Positions 1-6,565 of a stretch of 22,453 bases of DNA are shown in pieces. Source of the stretch: JAJRXG01 sp047634015. GTDB taxonomy: Bacteria; Bacteroidota; Bacteroidia; Chitinophagales; Saprospiraceae. Numbering within the stretch: the first letter of the stretch is position 1; every line of letters begins with the position of its first letter. The notes beneath the pieces were generated by a model. That model was not told the DNA's origin and ran no database searches. It saw only the letters and a list, made by a program, of their open reading frames with translations. The position numbers were made by a program, and so were the translations under genes. The DNA lies in assembly GCA_047634015.1 (NCBI GenBank), contig JBLIDB010000058.1:1-22453 (forward strand). Direction: 5' to 3'.

Positions 1-1
1 A

Positions 2-313
2 TTACATGGAAATATTACCAATATCCAGGATGAGAATGTTGCTGGTTCTTGCAGCTATGGAGGTAGGACGAATCAGAGAGATGTCCTTATAGACTTAGAA
101 TTTTGGAATCGGTCTTCTCATCTTTATCGTGAGTATATTATCTTTCATGAACTCGGGCATTGTGTTCTAGGTCAAGATCATCGAGAGGCGTGCTTCACAA
201 ATCGGACTTGGACGAGTCTAATGAGAAGTGGATTAGGAAGTTGTAGGGATAATTATAAGGAAAGTACCCGCTCGTACTACTTAGATGAATTATTTGAAGT
301 AGTTCTTCCGTAG
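2..313 (+). CDS. Zinc metalloprotease-like protein, C-terminal fragment
   Basis: An open frame enters from the left edge and ends at the TAG at 311-313, giving 103 C-terminal residues. It contains HELGHCVLGQDH at 146-181, a zinc-protease helix motif with catalytic Glu, followed by a TSLMRSG stretch that would serve as the Met-turn. This is the arrangement of metzincin/matrixin-like peptidases. The motif has three residues rather than two between the second His and the Gly, a spacing I associate from memory with a Bacteroidota family of extracellular or lipoprotein metallopeptidases whose C-termini end in a YYLDELF-like stretch, as here (SYYLDELFEVVLP). The N-terminus, signal sequence and start lie outside the window, so localisation and substrate cannot be judged. 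Peptidase fold fairly sure; exact family not. Confidence 0.7.
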   Translation, partial: LHGNITNIQDENVAGSCSYGGRTNQRDVLIDLEFWNRSSHLYREYIIFHELGHCVLGQDHREACFTNRTWTSLMRSGLGSCRDNYKESTRSYYLDELFEVVLP

Positions 314-619
314 ACTTTGATAACAATCAACCATTTTTATACTTAGAGTTTATCTTCTATGAATCATACCATATTGATTTGAAGTTATAGTTAAGCATTG
401 AAATGAGCTGAATAATTGGACTTAATTGGCGCATGTGCATAACATGCGTGGATACGACCTATAGTAGAGATAGAACCCTCAGATTCAAGTATAGCTACCT
501 TTCCTTGATCGCAGTAAAATTGTAGAATTGCCAATATTTATTGACTAATCTACTTAATTGGCGAGTATGGCAATTAGAAATGATTTACTTTTAAGATCTT
601 TTAATGTAAATGCAGAATA
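314..619. other. Intergenic region upstream of the acyl-CoA dehydrogenase, with repeats
   Basis: I see no gene here. An 11-nt direct repeat, CTTAATTGGCG, occurs at 421-431 and again at 553-563. The first copy overlaps a perfect inverted repeat with 7-bp arms CGCATGT / ACATGCG around a 5-nt centre (430-448). The second is part of an inverted repeat TAATTG / CAATTA (555-560 and 571-576). These may be operator sites for the gene at 620. The best promoter-like -7 box is TACTTTTA at 586-593, one base off TAnnTTTG, but the nearest TTG lies 25 nt upstream, outside the usual spacing, so I do not call it. Confidence 0.4.
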
Positions 620-2440
620 ATGTCAGAATACGTAAGCGTAGATCATCTTAAGTTTCTTTTACGTGAAGTTCATAATATAGATGAGGTATTGTCTCTTTCT
701 CATTACTCAGATTATGATATCGATAGTATTGAACTTTTGCTTGACTCCATTAAGCAATTCTCTGATCAAGAGCTATATCCTTACCTCGCAGAGATGGATA
801 GATTTGGTGGAAAATTTGAGAATGGAACAATAAAAGTTCATCCTCAATTTCGTAAAATCATGAAGGCTTCTGGGGATAATGGCTATATCTGTTCTTCTTT
901 TGATTATGATGAAGGAGGCTCTCAAATGCCTCATGTTGCTACAATAGCTGCGAATTTTATAACTGTTGCGGCAAATAATAGTGGTGTTGGCTTTCTTGGC
1001 CTTACAGCAGGAGCAGCAGGGTTGATTAGATCATTTGGGACGAAGGAATTGTTTAACACCTATGTTCCACAAATGATGAGTGGTGATTGGAGTGGAACAA
1101 TGGCACTTACGGAGCCACAAGCAGGAAGTTCTCTTTCTGATATCAAATCTACGGCGACCTTGCAGGAGGATGGAACATATAAAATCGCTGGGCAGAAAAT
1201 ATTTATCTCTGGAGGAGATCAAGATGGAGTGGATAATATCGTCCACCTTGTTTTAGCGCGTATCGACGGTGCTCCAACAGGCACCAAAGGTATCTCATTA
1301 TTTGTAGTTCCTAAGTTAAGAATAAAAGAAGATGGATCTCTTGAACCGAACGATGTTATTACAGCAGGGGAGTTTGAGAAGATGGGACAGAGAGCCTATG
1401 TGACATCTCATTTAGTATTTGGAGAGCAGTCTGACTGCAAGGGATGGCTCGTAGGAGAGGCCAACAGAGGCTTAAAGTATATGTTCCAAATGATGAATGA
1501 AGCCCGCCTTGAAGTTGGGTTAACAGCAGCAGCAATTGCTTCTGCAGCTTATCATGCTTCATTACAATATGCTAAAGAGAGACCACAAGGAAGAAGACTG
1601 AATGGCTCAGGAGGAAAGAATGTTAATGCTGAACAGACATTGATCATCAATCATCCAGACGTACGTAGAATGTTGATGAGACAGAAATCAATCGTTGAAG
1701 GATGCGCAAGTCTGCTTGTAAAAACAGCAAAATATCTCGACCTCTCACACCATGCTGAGAGCGAAGAAGATCGAGCATATTATCATGATTTAGTTGAGCT
1801 TTTGACACCTATCGCCAAGACTTATCCAAGTGAAGCATGTCAAACATCTATATCTGATGGTATGCAAGTATTAGGAGGATATGGATTTACGACTGATTTT
1901 CCATTGGAGCAGTATTATAGAGATGTGAGAATTACTTCCTTATATGAGGGCACAACTGGAATTCAATCTCTAGACTTAATGGGCAGAAAAGTCATGATGA
2001 AAAATGGCGCAGTACTTCAGGCACTTGCCAAGGAGATGCATGCTTCAATTGAAGAAGCGAAGACTTTTGATGATCTGGCTCCTTATGCGAATAGTTTGAG
2101 TGATAGATTAGAAGATATTCAAAAGGTCTTGATGGAGCTGGGGCAATACGCTATGCAGGGTAAATTTGAGCGATTTCTTGCGGATGCTACCTTATTTATG
2201 GAGATGATGAGCCTTGTAGTTATAGGATGGCAATGGCTTGAAATGGCTACAGCGGCCAAGCAAGTATTGGTAACCGGTAATTTGGTACGTACTACTCAGT
2301 TTTATGAAGCTCAGGTTCAGAGCATGAAGTTCTTCTTCAAGTATGAAGTTGTCAAGGTTTTAAGCTTAAAGGAAACTTTATTGGATTCAGAAGTATTAAC
2401 TATTGTGGAAGAAGGAAAGGAAGTAGATGCCTTTGCTTAA
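620..2440 (+). CDS. Acyl-CoA dehydrogenase, long form (FadE5/DmdC-like)
   Basis: A 606-residue flavoprotein predicted to oxidise an acyl-CoA to the trans-2-enoyl-CoA, passing electrons to an electron-transfer flavoprotein. The ALTEPQAGSS motif (T164-E165-P166) is the FAD/substrate-loop signature. SLYEGTTGIQSLDLMGRK carries E443, at the position of the catalytic base in medium-chain acyl-CoA dehydrogenases. At about 600 residues it exceeds the usual 380-residue enzymes and has the extra N-terminal segment and roughly 130-residue C-terminal helical extension of the FadE5/DmdC-type subgroup. That subgroup includes 3-methylmercaptopropionyl-CoA dehydrogenases, but also many fatty acyl-CoA enzymes, so the substrate cannot be assigned. 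The ATG at 620 follows an A-rich leader (ATGCAGAATA) with no Shine-Dalgarno site, usual for the phylum. An SCP2 protein follows after 40 nt, presumably cotranscribed. Confidence 0.92.
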   Translation: MSEYVSVDHLKFLLREVHNIDEVLSLSHYSDYDIDSIELLLDSIKQFSDQELYPYLAEMDRFGGKFENGTIKVHPQFRKIMKASGDNGYICSSFDYDEGGSQMPHVATIAANFITVAANNSGVGFLGLTAGAAGLIRSFGTKELFNTYVPQMMSGDWSGTMALTEPQAGSSLSDIKSTATLQEDGTYKIAGQKIFISGGDQDGVDNIVHLVLARIDGAPTGTKGISLFVVPKLRIKEDGSLEPNDVITAGEFEKMGQRAYVTSHLVFGEQSDCKGWLVGEANRGLKYMFQMMNEARLEVGLTAAAIASAAYHASLQYAKERPQGRRLNGSGGKNVNAEQTLIINHPDVRRMLMRQKSIVEGCASLLVKTAKYLDLSHHAESEEDRAYYHDLVELLTPIAKTYPSEACQTSISDGMQVLGGYGFTTDFPLEQYYRDVRITSLYEGTTGIQSLDLMGRKVMMKNGAVLQALAKEMHASIEEAKTFDDLAPYANSLSDRLEDIQKVLMELGQYAMQGKFERFLADATLFMEMMSLVVIGWQWLEMATAAKQVLVTGNLVRTTQFYEAQVQSMKFFFKYEVVKVLSLKETLLDSEVLTIVEEGKEVDAFA

Positions 2441-2480
2441 TTTTGCAATACAATTTATAAAAATAGAAAATCAGTAAAGA

Positions 2481-2777
2481 ATGGATGCAACAGCATTATT
2501 AGCACAATTGAATGAACAAGCTTCTGCAATCGATCCGATTGGAGCAGTATTAAAATTTGAAATTGACGATCATTCAGTTTATATAGATGGAACTGGAGAT
2601 AGTAATGTGGTATCTCAGGAAGGAGGAGAACCAGATACAACTATTTCTACTTCTGCAGAAACGCTTATGAAGCTTAAGAGTGGAGATTTGAATCCTATGA
2701 TGGCCGTAATGGGAGGAAAGGTAAAAATCAAAGGAGATATGGGACTTGCTATGAAGCTTCAATCCCTACTTTCTTAG
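2481..2777 (+). CDS. SCP2 sterol-carrier-domain protein
   Basis: A 98-residue stand-alone SCP2-type lipid carrier. The diagnostic C-terminal half is clear: TLMKLKSGDLNPMMAVMGGKVK, then IKGDMGLAMKLQSLLS (about residues 61-98), matching the family pattern in which a kinetic loop precedes the G-(D/N)-x-x-x-A-x-K-L helix. SCP2 domains bind sterols, fatty acids or acyl-CoAs in a hydrophobic tunnel. No signal peptide or membrane segment is visible, so it should be cytoplasmic. Position directly after an acyl-CoA dehydrogenase suggests that it delivers or buffers acyl-CoA substrates for that enzyme; this is inference. The gene has an A-rich leader and is followed by a strong terminator, closing the two-gene unit. 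Confidence 0.88.
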   Translation: MDATALLAQLNEQASAIDPIGAVLKFEIDDHSVYIDGTGDSNVVSQEGGEPDTTISTSAETLMKLKSGDLNPMMAVMGGKVKIKGDMGLAMKLQSLLS

Positions 2778-2808
2778 ATTTCTAAGAAATATTAAAGCAA
2801 ATAACGAG

Positions 2809-2838
2809 CGCCCTTATCATATGATAGGGGCGTTTTTT
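2809..2838 (+). terminator. Rho-independent terminator after the SCP2 gene
   Basis: CGCCCTTATCAT (2809-2820) pairs with ATGATAGGGGCG (2821-2832), with one G-T pair in 12. The centre must open to form a loop. Six T follow at 2833-2838. This ends the acyl-CoA dehydrogenase/SCP2 unit and separates it from the convergent gene ending at 2852. Confidence 0.9.
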
Positions 2839-2851
2839 ATTTTACCCCGAT

Positions 2852-3163
2852 TTAATTAGGGTTGTAATATAAATTAAGCAAGCGGCCGGCGTTGAGGTTC
2901 TTTGACCTCTCAACACTTACTCCCATGTAAGGAAACATCATGGCCACATACCTTCTACAAGCTTTAACATCGTTCTCAGCTACTATATCTGGATGCATCA
3001 AAACCAATTTGGTCATCATACGATCTGTTAGGTTTTTAGCCAATAGGGTATTCTTGGAACTTTCGAGAAATGACCTATAGAGCCATTCATAATTAGAGGC
3101 ATAAAATGCGTCCCAGTTCTTAACACACTTGCCTAATACAGCGGTTTTGTTTAGGTCTATCAT
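2852..3163 (-). CDS. Small protein resembling a degenerate sigma-70 region 2
   Basis: A 103-residue basic, helix-rich protein that I do not recognise by name. Its pattern WDAFYASNYEWLYRSFLESS...LLAKNLTDRMMTKL...ACRRYVAMMFPYM follows the helix spacing of ECF sigma region 2 (typically AFxxLYxxYYxxLYRFAxxxxxxxxxAEDxxQExFLxLW). However, the core-polymerase-binding acidic D-x-x-Q-E-x-F core is replaced by NLTDRMMTKL, and no region 4 follows. It could be a sigma-derived accessory protein, or the likeness may be only helical coincidence. It has no signal peptide. The leader upstream of ATG is A-rich (AAAATACAGAC). The 190-nt upstream region carries copies of an AATGTAAT octamer, so it may be regulated separately from hemA, the gene upstream on the same strand. 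Confidence 0.55.
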   Translation of the reverse strand: MIDLNKTAVLGKCVKNWDAFYASNYEWLYRSFLESSKNTLLAKNLTDRMMTKLVLMHPDIVAENDVKACRRYVAMMFPYMGVSVERSKNLNAGRLLNLYYNPN

Positions 3164-3255
3164 GTCTGTATTTTCTAATTTTGTAATGTAATTTCTTGTC
3201 GAAAAGCTTTATTAAGCCTTCCATTAATCAATTATTACCAAAAACCAGACCAAAC

Positions 3256-3273
3256 ATTACATTTGAATGTAAT
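3256..3273. promoter_or_regulatory. Inverted repeat ATTACATT-TG-AATGTAAT, candidate operator
   Basis: A perfect 8-bp inverted repeat with a 2-nt centre lies about 95 nt upstream of the minus-strand gene starting at 3163. The same octamer AATGTAAT recurs at 3185-3192, 22 nt before that start codon. Symmetry and recurrence suggest a dimeric regulator binding site. The near-consensus box TAATGTTTG (minus strand, 3259-3251) overlaps it but is one nucleotide too long for TAnnTTTG, so the promoter itself is uncertain. Confidence 0.4.
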
Positions 3274-3326
3274 ATATTATTCTTTGTTCTACAGATCCTA
3301 TGATAGAAGAAAAGTAAGTTTTGACG

Positions 3327-3351
3327 CAATTTTCTAAATCCAAGAAAATTG
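3327..3351 (-). terminator. Hairpin just after hemA, possible weak terminator
   Basis: CAATTTTCT (3327-3335) and AGAAAATTG (3343-3351) are perfect 9-bp arms with a 7-nt loop, 3 nt beyond the hemA stop codon. The stem is AT-rich and no clear T-run follows on the minus strand, so it may stabilise the 3' end rather than terminate. Confidence 0.4.
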
Positions 3352-3354
3352 AAT

Positions 3355-4578
3355 CTAAATAAGTTGTTTTGCTAATTTGATAGGAGCGGCGACGCATTTC
3401 TTCTCCATATAGCTAGCGATTTCGCTTATGAGTGCCTGCGTCTCAGGTGGAAGGGTAGCGATTTGATCTTTATAGATGAGATCTAAGGCTCGATGCTTGA
3501 TCTCTTTGATTTCATTCGGGAGTTTTTTGAAAGCACGTTCCACTTTACGGCGTTCAAAAAGATTGGTGAACTCATCAAGGTATTCCCGAAGGATAGCTCT
3601 TGCAGATGCAATATTACTATTTCTAAACACCAGATTTTCTTCCGCAATCTGTCGGATAGAGTCAATACTGATATAATCTACACTAGGTAGCGCATTTACT
3701 TGAGGAGATACATTATGTGGAATAGATAGGTCGATAATTGTTTTGACCTCTTGATGAGGATTGATCTTCGACCATAGCGCTGGAGTAATTAAAGCCTCCT
3801 GTGATGAAGTGGCGGCAAATATGGCTTCAAAAGGGTCCACATAATTTTCGAGATCAGTGAGGTATTGAGCTTCAGCATTAAGCTCTTCGCTAAGCTCTCG
3901 GGCATTATTGAGAGAGCGGTTGAAAATAACAAGGTTAGTGTATTCATGTTTTTTAAGGAACCTACCTATTTTCGTATTCGTTTCTCCTGCACCGATTAAG
4001 AGGATTTTTGCTGACTTGTCTAAATTTCTTTTCAAAAATTCTTGAATCGCTAAGGAAGCTACCGATACTGGTTTCGTTCCTATTCCTGTTTTTGTATAGA
4101 CAGCTTTAGAAGCCTTCACAGCAGATTGCTGCAGAATTCTCATGTTATCACCACATAACCCCTTACTGGAACAGAACTTATAAGCATCTCTAAATTGACG
4201 GAATATTTCTCTTTCACCAACTACAAGTGAATCAATAGAAGAAGTCACTTCCAATAAGTGATTGATAGCTGTAAGGCCAACATGATGGGAAATTACTTTA
4301 GCTAAGTTTAGATGCTCACCATACTGGAGTTCAGGATTGATATGGAGGAATAGATCAATCGCCGATTCTTTGTCGATGGAATGATGACCAAAGAGGAGGA
4401 TAACAATCCGGTTACAAGTAGCAAGATAAAAGATCTCATCTTGTTTAAAATCTTCTTTAATTGCTTGTAGCTTATCCACCAGCTCATTCTCATTTTCATG
4501 ACGAATCACAAAATGGGAGAGTTCCTCTGTATCGAGGTTCTTATGAGTGACAGTAATTAGCTTAAAATAGTTCAACAT
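3355..4578 (-). CDS. hemA: Glutamyl-tRNA reductase
   Basis: HemA reduces glutamyl-tRNA(Glu) with NADPH to glutamate-1-semialdehyde, the first committed step of C5-pathway heme synthesis. The 407-residue length matches the family. The catalytic cysteine is C55 in YLATCNRIVI (the family's ATCNR motif). SSIDSLVVGEREIFRQFRDAY (about 113-133) is the conserved substrate-binding segment, and LLIGAGETN (193-201) is the NADPH-binding Rossmann loop, with ETN where many homologues have EMG/EMS. The C-terminal 90 residues form the helical dimerisation domain. The enzyme is cytoplasmic. It stands alone rather than beside hemC/hemD. A TATTTTTG box (minus, 4596-4589) lies only 10 nt from the start without a partner TTG, so I do not assign a promoter. 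Confidence 0.95.
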   Translation of the reverse strand: MLNYFKLITVTHKNLDTEELSHFVIRHENENELVDKLQAIKEDFKQDEIFYLATCNRIVILLFGHHSIDKESAIDLFLHINPELQYGEHLNLAKVISHHVGLTAINHLLEVTSSIDSLVVGEREIFRQFRDAYKFCSSKGLCGDNMRILQQSAVKASKAVYTKTGIGTKPVSVASLAIQEFLKRNLDKSAKILLIGAGETNTKIGRFLKKHEYTNLVIFNRSLNNARELSEELNAEAQYLTDLENYVDPFEAIFAATSSQEALITPALWSKINPHQEVKTIIDLSIPHNVSPQVNALPSVDYISIDSIRQIAEENLVFRNSNIASARAILREYLDEFTNLFERRKVERAFKKLPNEIKEIKHRALDLIYKDQIATLPPETQALISEIASYMEKKCVAAPIKLAKQLI

Positions 4579-4744
4579 AGATCAGTTACAAAAATAATTT
4601 TAACATGTCATTGTATTGTCATTAGATTGTAAAAGTCTTGACTGATTCAGTTACCGAACACAAAAAGGAATGCGATAAAAACAAGTCGGAAGTAAAGCTA
4701 TTTTAGAAGTTACAAAGGCTTATGACATTAGAACTTATTATGAA

Positions 4745-4885
4745 TTGGTATTTGAGTCGATGGCGGTGAATTTTTGTTTTGAACAAGGCGTGATGAGGGA
4801 GTATAGCCTTAGCTACAAGACAGAAGAACAGCGCTGCACATGATAAAATTTTGCGAAAGCAGACCAAAGGGTCAAATTATAACGA
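4745..4885. repeat. Candidate structured intergenic repeat element
   Basis: Within the 376-nt gap between hemA and the DUF3127 gene lies a stretch more GC-rich than its surroundings, with outer arms ATTTGA-GTC (4750-4758) and GGGTCAAAT (4869-4877) that pair with one mismatch. An internal TAGC-CTTA-GCTA hairpin lies near 4804-4815. One frame stays open for 54 codons (4679-4840) but has no upstream start, so I do not call a gene. The texture resembles dispersed intergenic elements seen in other Bacteroidota, but only one copy is present here. The remaining parts of 4579-4954 show no gene or clear promoter. Confidence 0.35.
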
Positions 4886-4954
4886 GCTCTTAGCCTACTA
4901 CGTTCAGTATATTGGATAAAAACACATATTATTGTACTCTAATAAATTACAAGA

Positions 4955-5347
4955 ATGGAAGTCCAAGGAAAAGTTAAGCTAGTAGGAGAGGTTCAAACAT
5001 TTGGAAGTAATGGTTTTCGCAAAAGAGAACTGGTTGTTACTACCGATGAGCAATATCCACAACACATAATGATAGAATTTGTGCAGGATAAAACCGCATT
5101 ACTTGATAGCTTTCCAGTAGGAAGTGATGTCAAAGTGAGCATTAACCTTAGAGGTAGAGAATGGACGAATCCTCAAGGCGAAGTAAAATATTTTAATTCT
5201 ATTCAAGGATGGAGGATTGAAGTGATGCAAGCTGCTGCTCCTGCCATGAGTGCACCCTCAGCACCATCAGATCCAGGATCATGGCCGAAGCCAAGTGATG
5301 AAGTAAAAGCAAATACAACAGAAGATTTTGACGATCTCCCTTTCTAA
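4955..5347 (+). CDS. DUF3127 family protein with SSB-like C-terminal tail
   Basis: A 130-residue protein of the DUF3127 family, widespread in Bacteroidota and of unproven function. Residues 1-90 hold the family hallmarks: MEVQGKVKLVGEVQTFG, FRKRELVVTTDEQYPQH, IEFVQDKTALLDSF, SINLRGREW and YFNSIQGWRIE. Predicted fold is a small OB-like beta-barrel. A low-complexity Ala/Ser/Pro linker (about 91-115) leads to an acidic end, DFDDLPF. Layout and tip match single-stranded DNA-binding proteins, whose terminal (D/E)DDxPF recruits repair and replication partners. I infer a nucleic-acid role, possibly an SSB paralogue; no catalytic site is visible. It is cytoplasmic. It is monocistronic and ends at a terminator shared with the aromatic operon. 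Confidence 0.88.
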   Translation: MEVQGKVKLVGEVQTFGSNGFRKRELVVTTDEQYPQHIMIEFVQDKTALLDSFPVGSDVKVSINLRGREWTNPQGEVKYFNSIQGWRIEVMQAAAPAMSAPSAPSDPGSWPKPSDEVKANTTEDFDDLPF

Positions 5348-5365
5348 GAATAGGGTAGTGGTTTA

Positions 5366-5409
5366 CATAAAAAAGGAGGTAATTCATTAAAATTGCCTCC
5401 TTTTTTATG
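5366..5409. terminator. Bidirectional terminator between convergent genes
   Basis: Arms of 19 nt, CATAAAAAAGGAGGTAATT (5366-5384) and AATTGCCTCCTTTTTTATG (5391-5409), pair with a single G-T position around a 6-nt loop. The A-run on one side and T-run on the other give each strand a U-tract. It serves both the DUF3127 gene (plus) and the aromatic operon (minus). Confidence 0.93.
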
Positions 5410-5425
5410 TTTAGATGATTTATGA

Positions 5426-6511
5426 TTACATCATCTTTTCTTGCTGATCGATACTTTCATCATGAATTGATCGAAGTAGTTCACTAATGAACTTATTACT
5501 AAGGTCATTATTCTTACCTCTTTCTTGAGCTTTTTCAAGGATATCTTGCCACCTTTTAGGTTGTAAGATTGTCATCTTATTTTCTTTCTTATAATCTCCG
5601 ATCTTACGAGAGATACCCATCCGTGAACCAAGGAGATTAATCAAATCATCATCGATTTGATCAAGTTCTTGACGTAAGAATTTCAGACTTCCTTGAGCAG
5701 CGGCATCATCTTCGTGATTGTGACGAAGTATCAACTCAGAGATCATTTTGTGAAGGATCTCTGGTGTGATTTGCTGCTTGGCATCACTCCATGCATTATC
5801 TGGATCTCGGTGAGATTCTATCATTAATCCATCATAGTTAAGATCGACTGCTTTTTGAGATACCGCTTTTAGCATGTGGCGATTCCCACAGATATGACTT
5901 GGATCACAGATCATAGGAAGTTCAGGGCGCTTTGACATAAAGTCTATAGCGATCTGCCATTCTGGTCTGTTACGATAGATTTTTTCAGCAGTATTACTGA
6001 ATCCTCTATGAATAACACCCACGTCCTTGATGCCTACTCTTTCGAATCTTTCAACTGCTCCCATCCATAGAGCGAGATCTGGGTTGATTGGATTTTTCAC
6101 AAGAATCGGAATATCAACTCCACGCACTGCCTCAGCGATCTCTTGGACTGCAAATGGGTTGACAGAAGTTCTCGCTCCAATCCAAAGGATGTCCATGTCA
6201 AACTCTAAGCAAGCTTCTACATGTCCTGCCTTTGCAACTTCAACAGTTACAGGTAATCCAGTTTCGATCTTCATCTGACGCATCCATGGAAGTCCTTTTA
6301 TTCCTATTCCTTCGAAGGATCCTGGACGAGTTCGTGGTTTCCAGATTCCTGCTCTAAGAATATCTATTTTACCATTTGCCTTTATAGCACGGCAAGTTTC
6401 GAAAACTTGTTCTTCTGTTTCGGCGCTACAAGGTCCCCCTATAACGGTAGGGTATTGTGTCTTTCTGAACCAATTGCGTCTCTCGCTTGGCGATTGTATC
6501 TGTGTTTCCAT
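5426..6511 (-). CDS. Bifunctional DAHP synthase / chorismate mutase
   Basis: A 361-residue fusion. Residues 1 to about 260 are a KDOP-synthase-like (type I beta) DAHP synthase that condenses phosphoenolpyruvate and erythrose 4-phosphate. Landmarks are GGPCSAE (C28 is the likely metal ligand), KPRTRPGSFEG, VKNPINPD and ICDPSHICGNR. Residues about 275-355 are an AroQ-type chorismate mutase (LRQELDQIDDDLINLLGSRM, then IGDYKKENK), converting chorismate to prephenate. In characterised Bacteroidota homologues the mutase domain also mediates feedback inhibition by prephenate; I infer the same here. It is the last gene of the aromatic operon, 54 nt after tyrA, so both the first step of the pathway and its branch point fall under the operon's attenuator. 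No frameshift or missing motif is seen. Confidence 0.95.
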   Translation of the reverse strand: METQIQSPSERRNWFRKTQYPTVIGGPCSAETEEQVFETCRAIKANGKIDILRAGIWKPRTRPGSFEGIGIKGLPWMRQMKIETGLPVTVEVAKAGHVEACLEFDMDILWIGARTSVNPFAVQEIAEAVRGVDIPILVKNPINPDLALWMGAVERFERVGIKDVGVIHRGFSNTAEKIYRNRPEWQIAIDFMSKRPELPMICDPSHICGNRHMLKAVSQKAVDLNYDGLMIESHRDPDNAWSDAKQQITPEILHKMISELILRHNHEDDAAAQGSLKFLRQELDQIDDDLINLLGSRMGISRKIGDYKKENKMTILQPKRWQDILEKAQERGKNNDLSNKFISELLRSIHDESIDQQEKMM

Positions 6512-6565
6512 TTTTCTAATTTTAATTCTTGATTACCTTTATTAAGATGTTTATTTGAATTCGGT

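Noticed and set aside
586..593. TACTTTTA as the acyl-CoA dehydrogenase promoter
   Set aside because: One mismatch to the consensus and a 25-nt distance to the nearest TTG.
4589..4596. TATTTTTG box on the minus strand as hemA promoter
   Set aside because: It matches TAnnTTTG but is only 10 nt from the start codon, and no TTG lies 17-23 nt upstream; chance matches are common in AT-rich spacers.
4679..4843. 54-codon open frame between hemA and the DUF3127 gene
   Set aside because: It has no start codon near its beginning (first ATG leaves 27 codons), shows no recognisable protein features, and lies within the candidate structured repeat.
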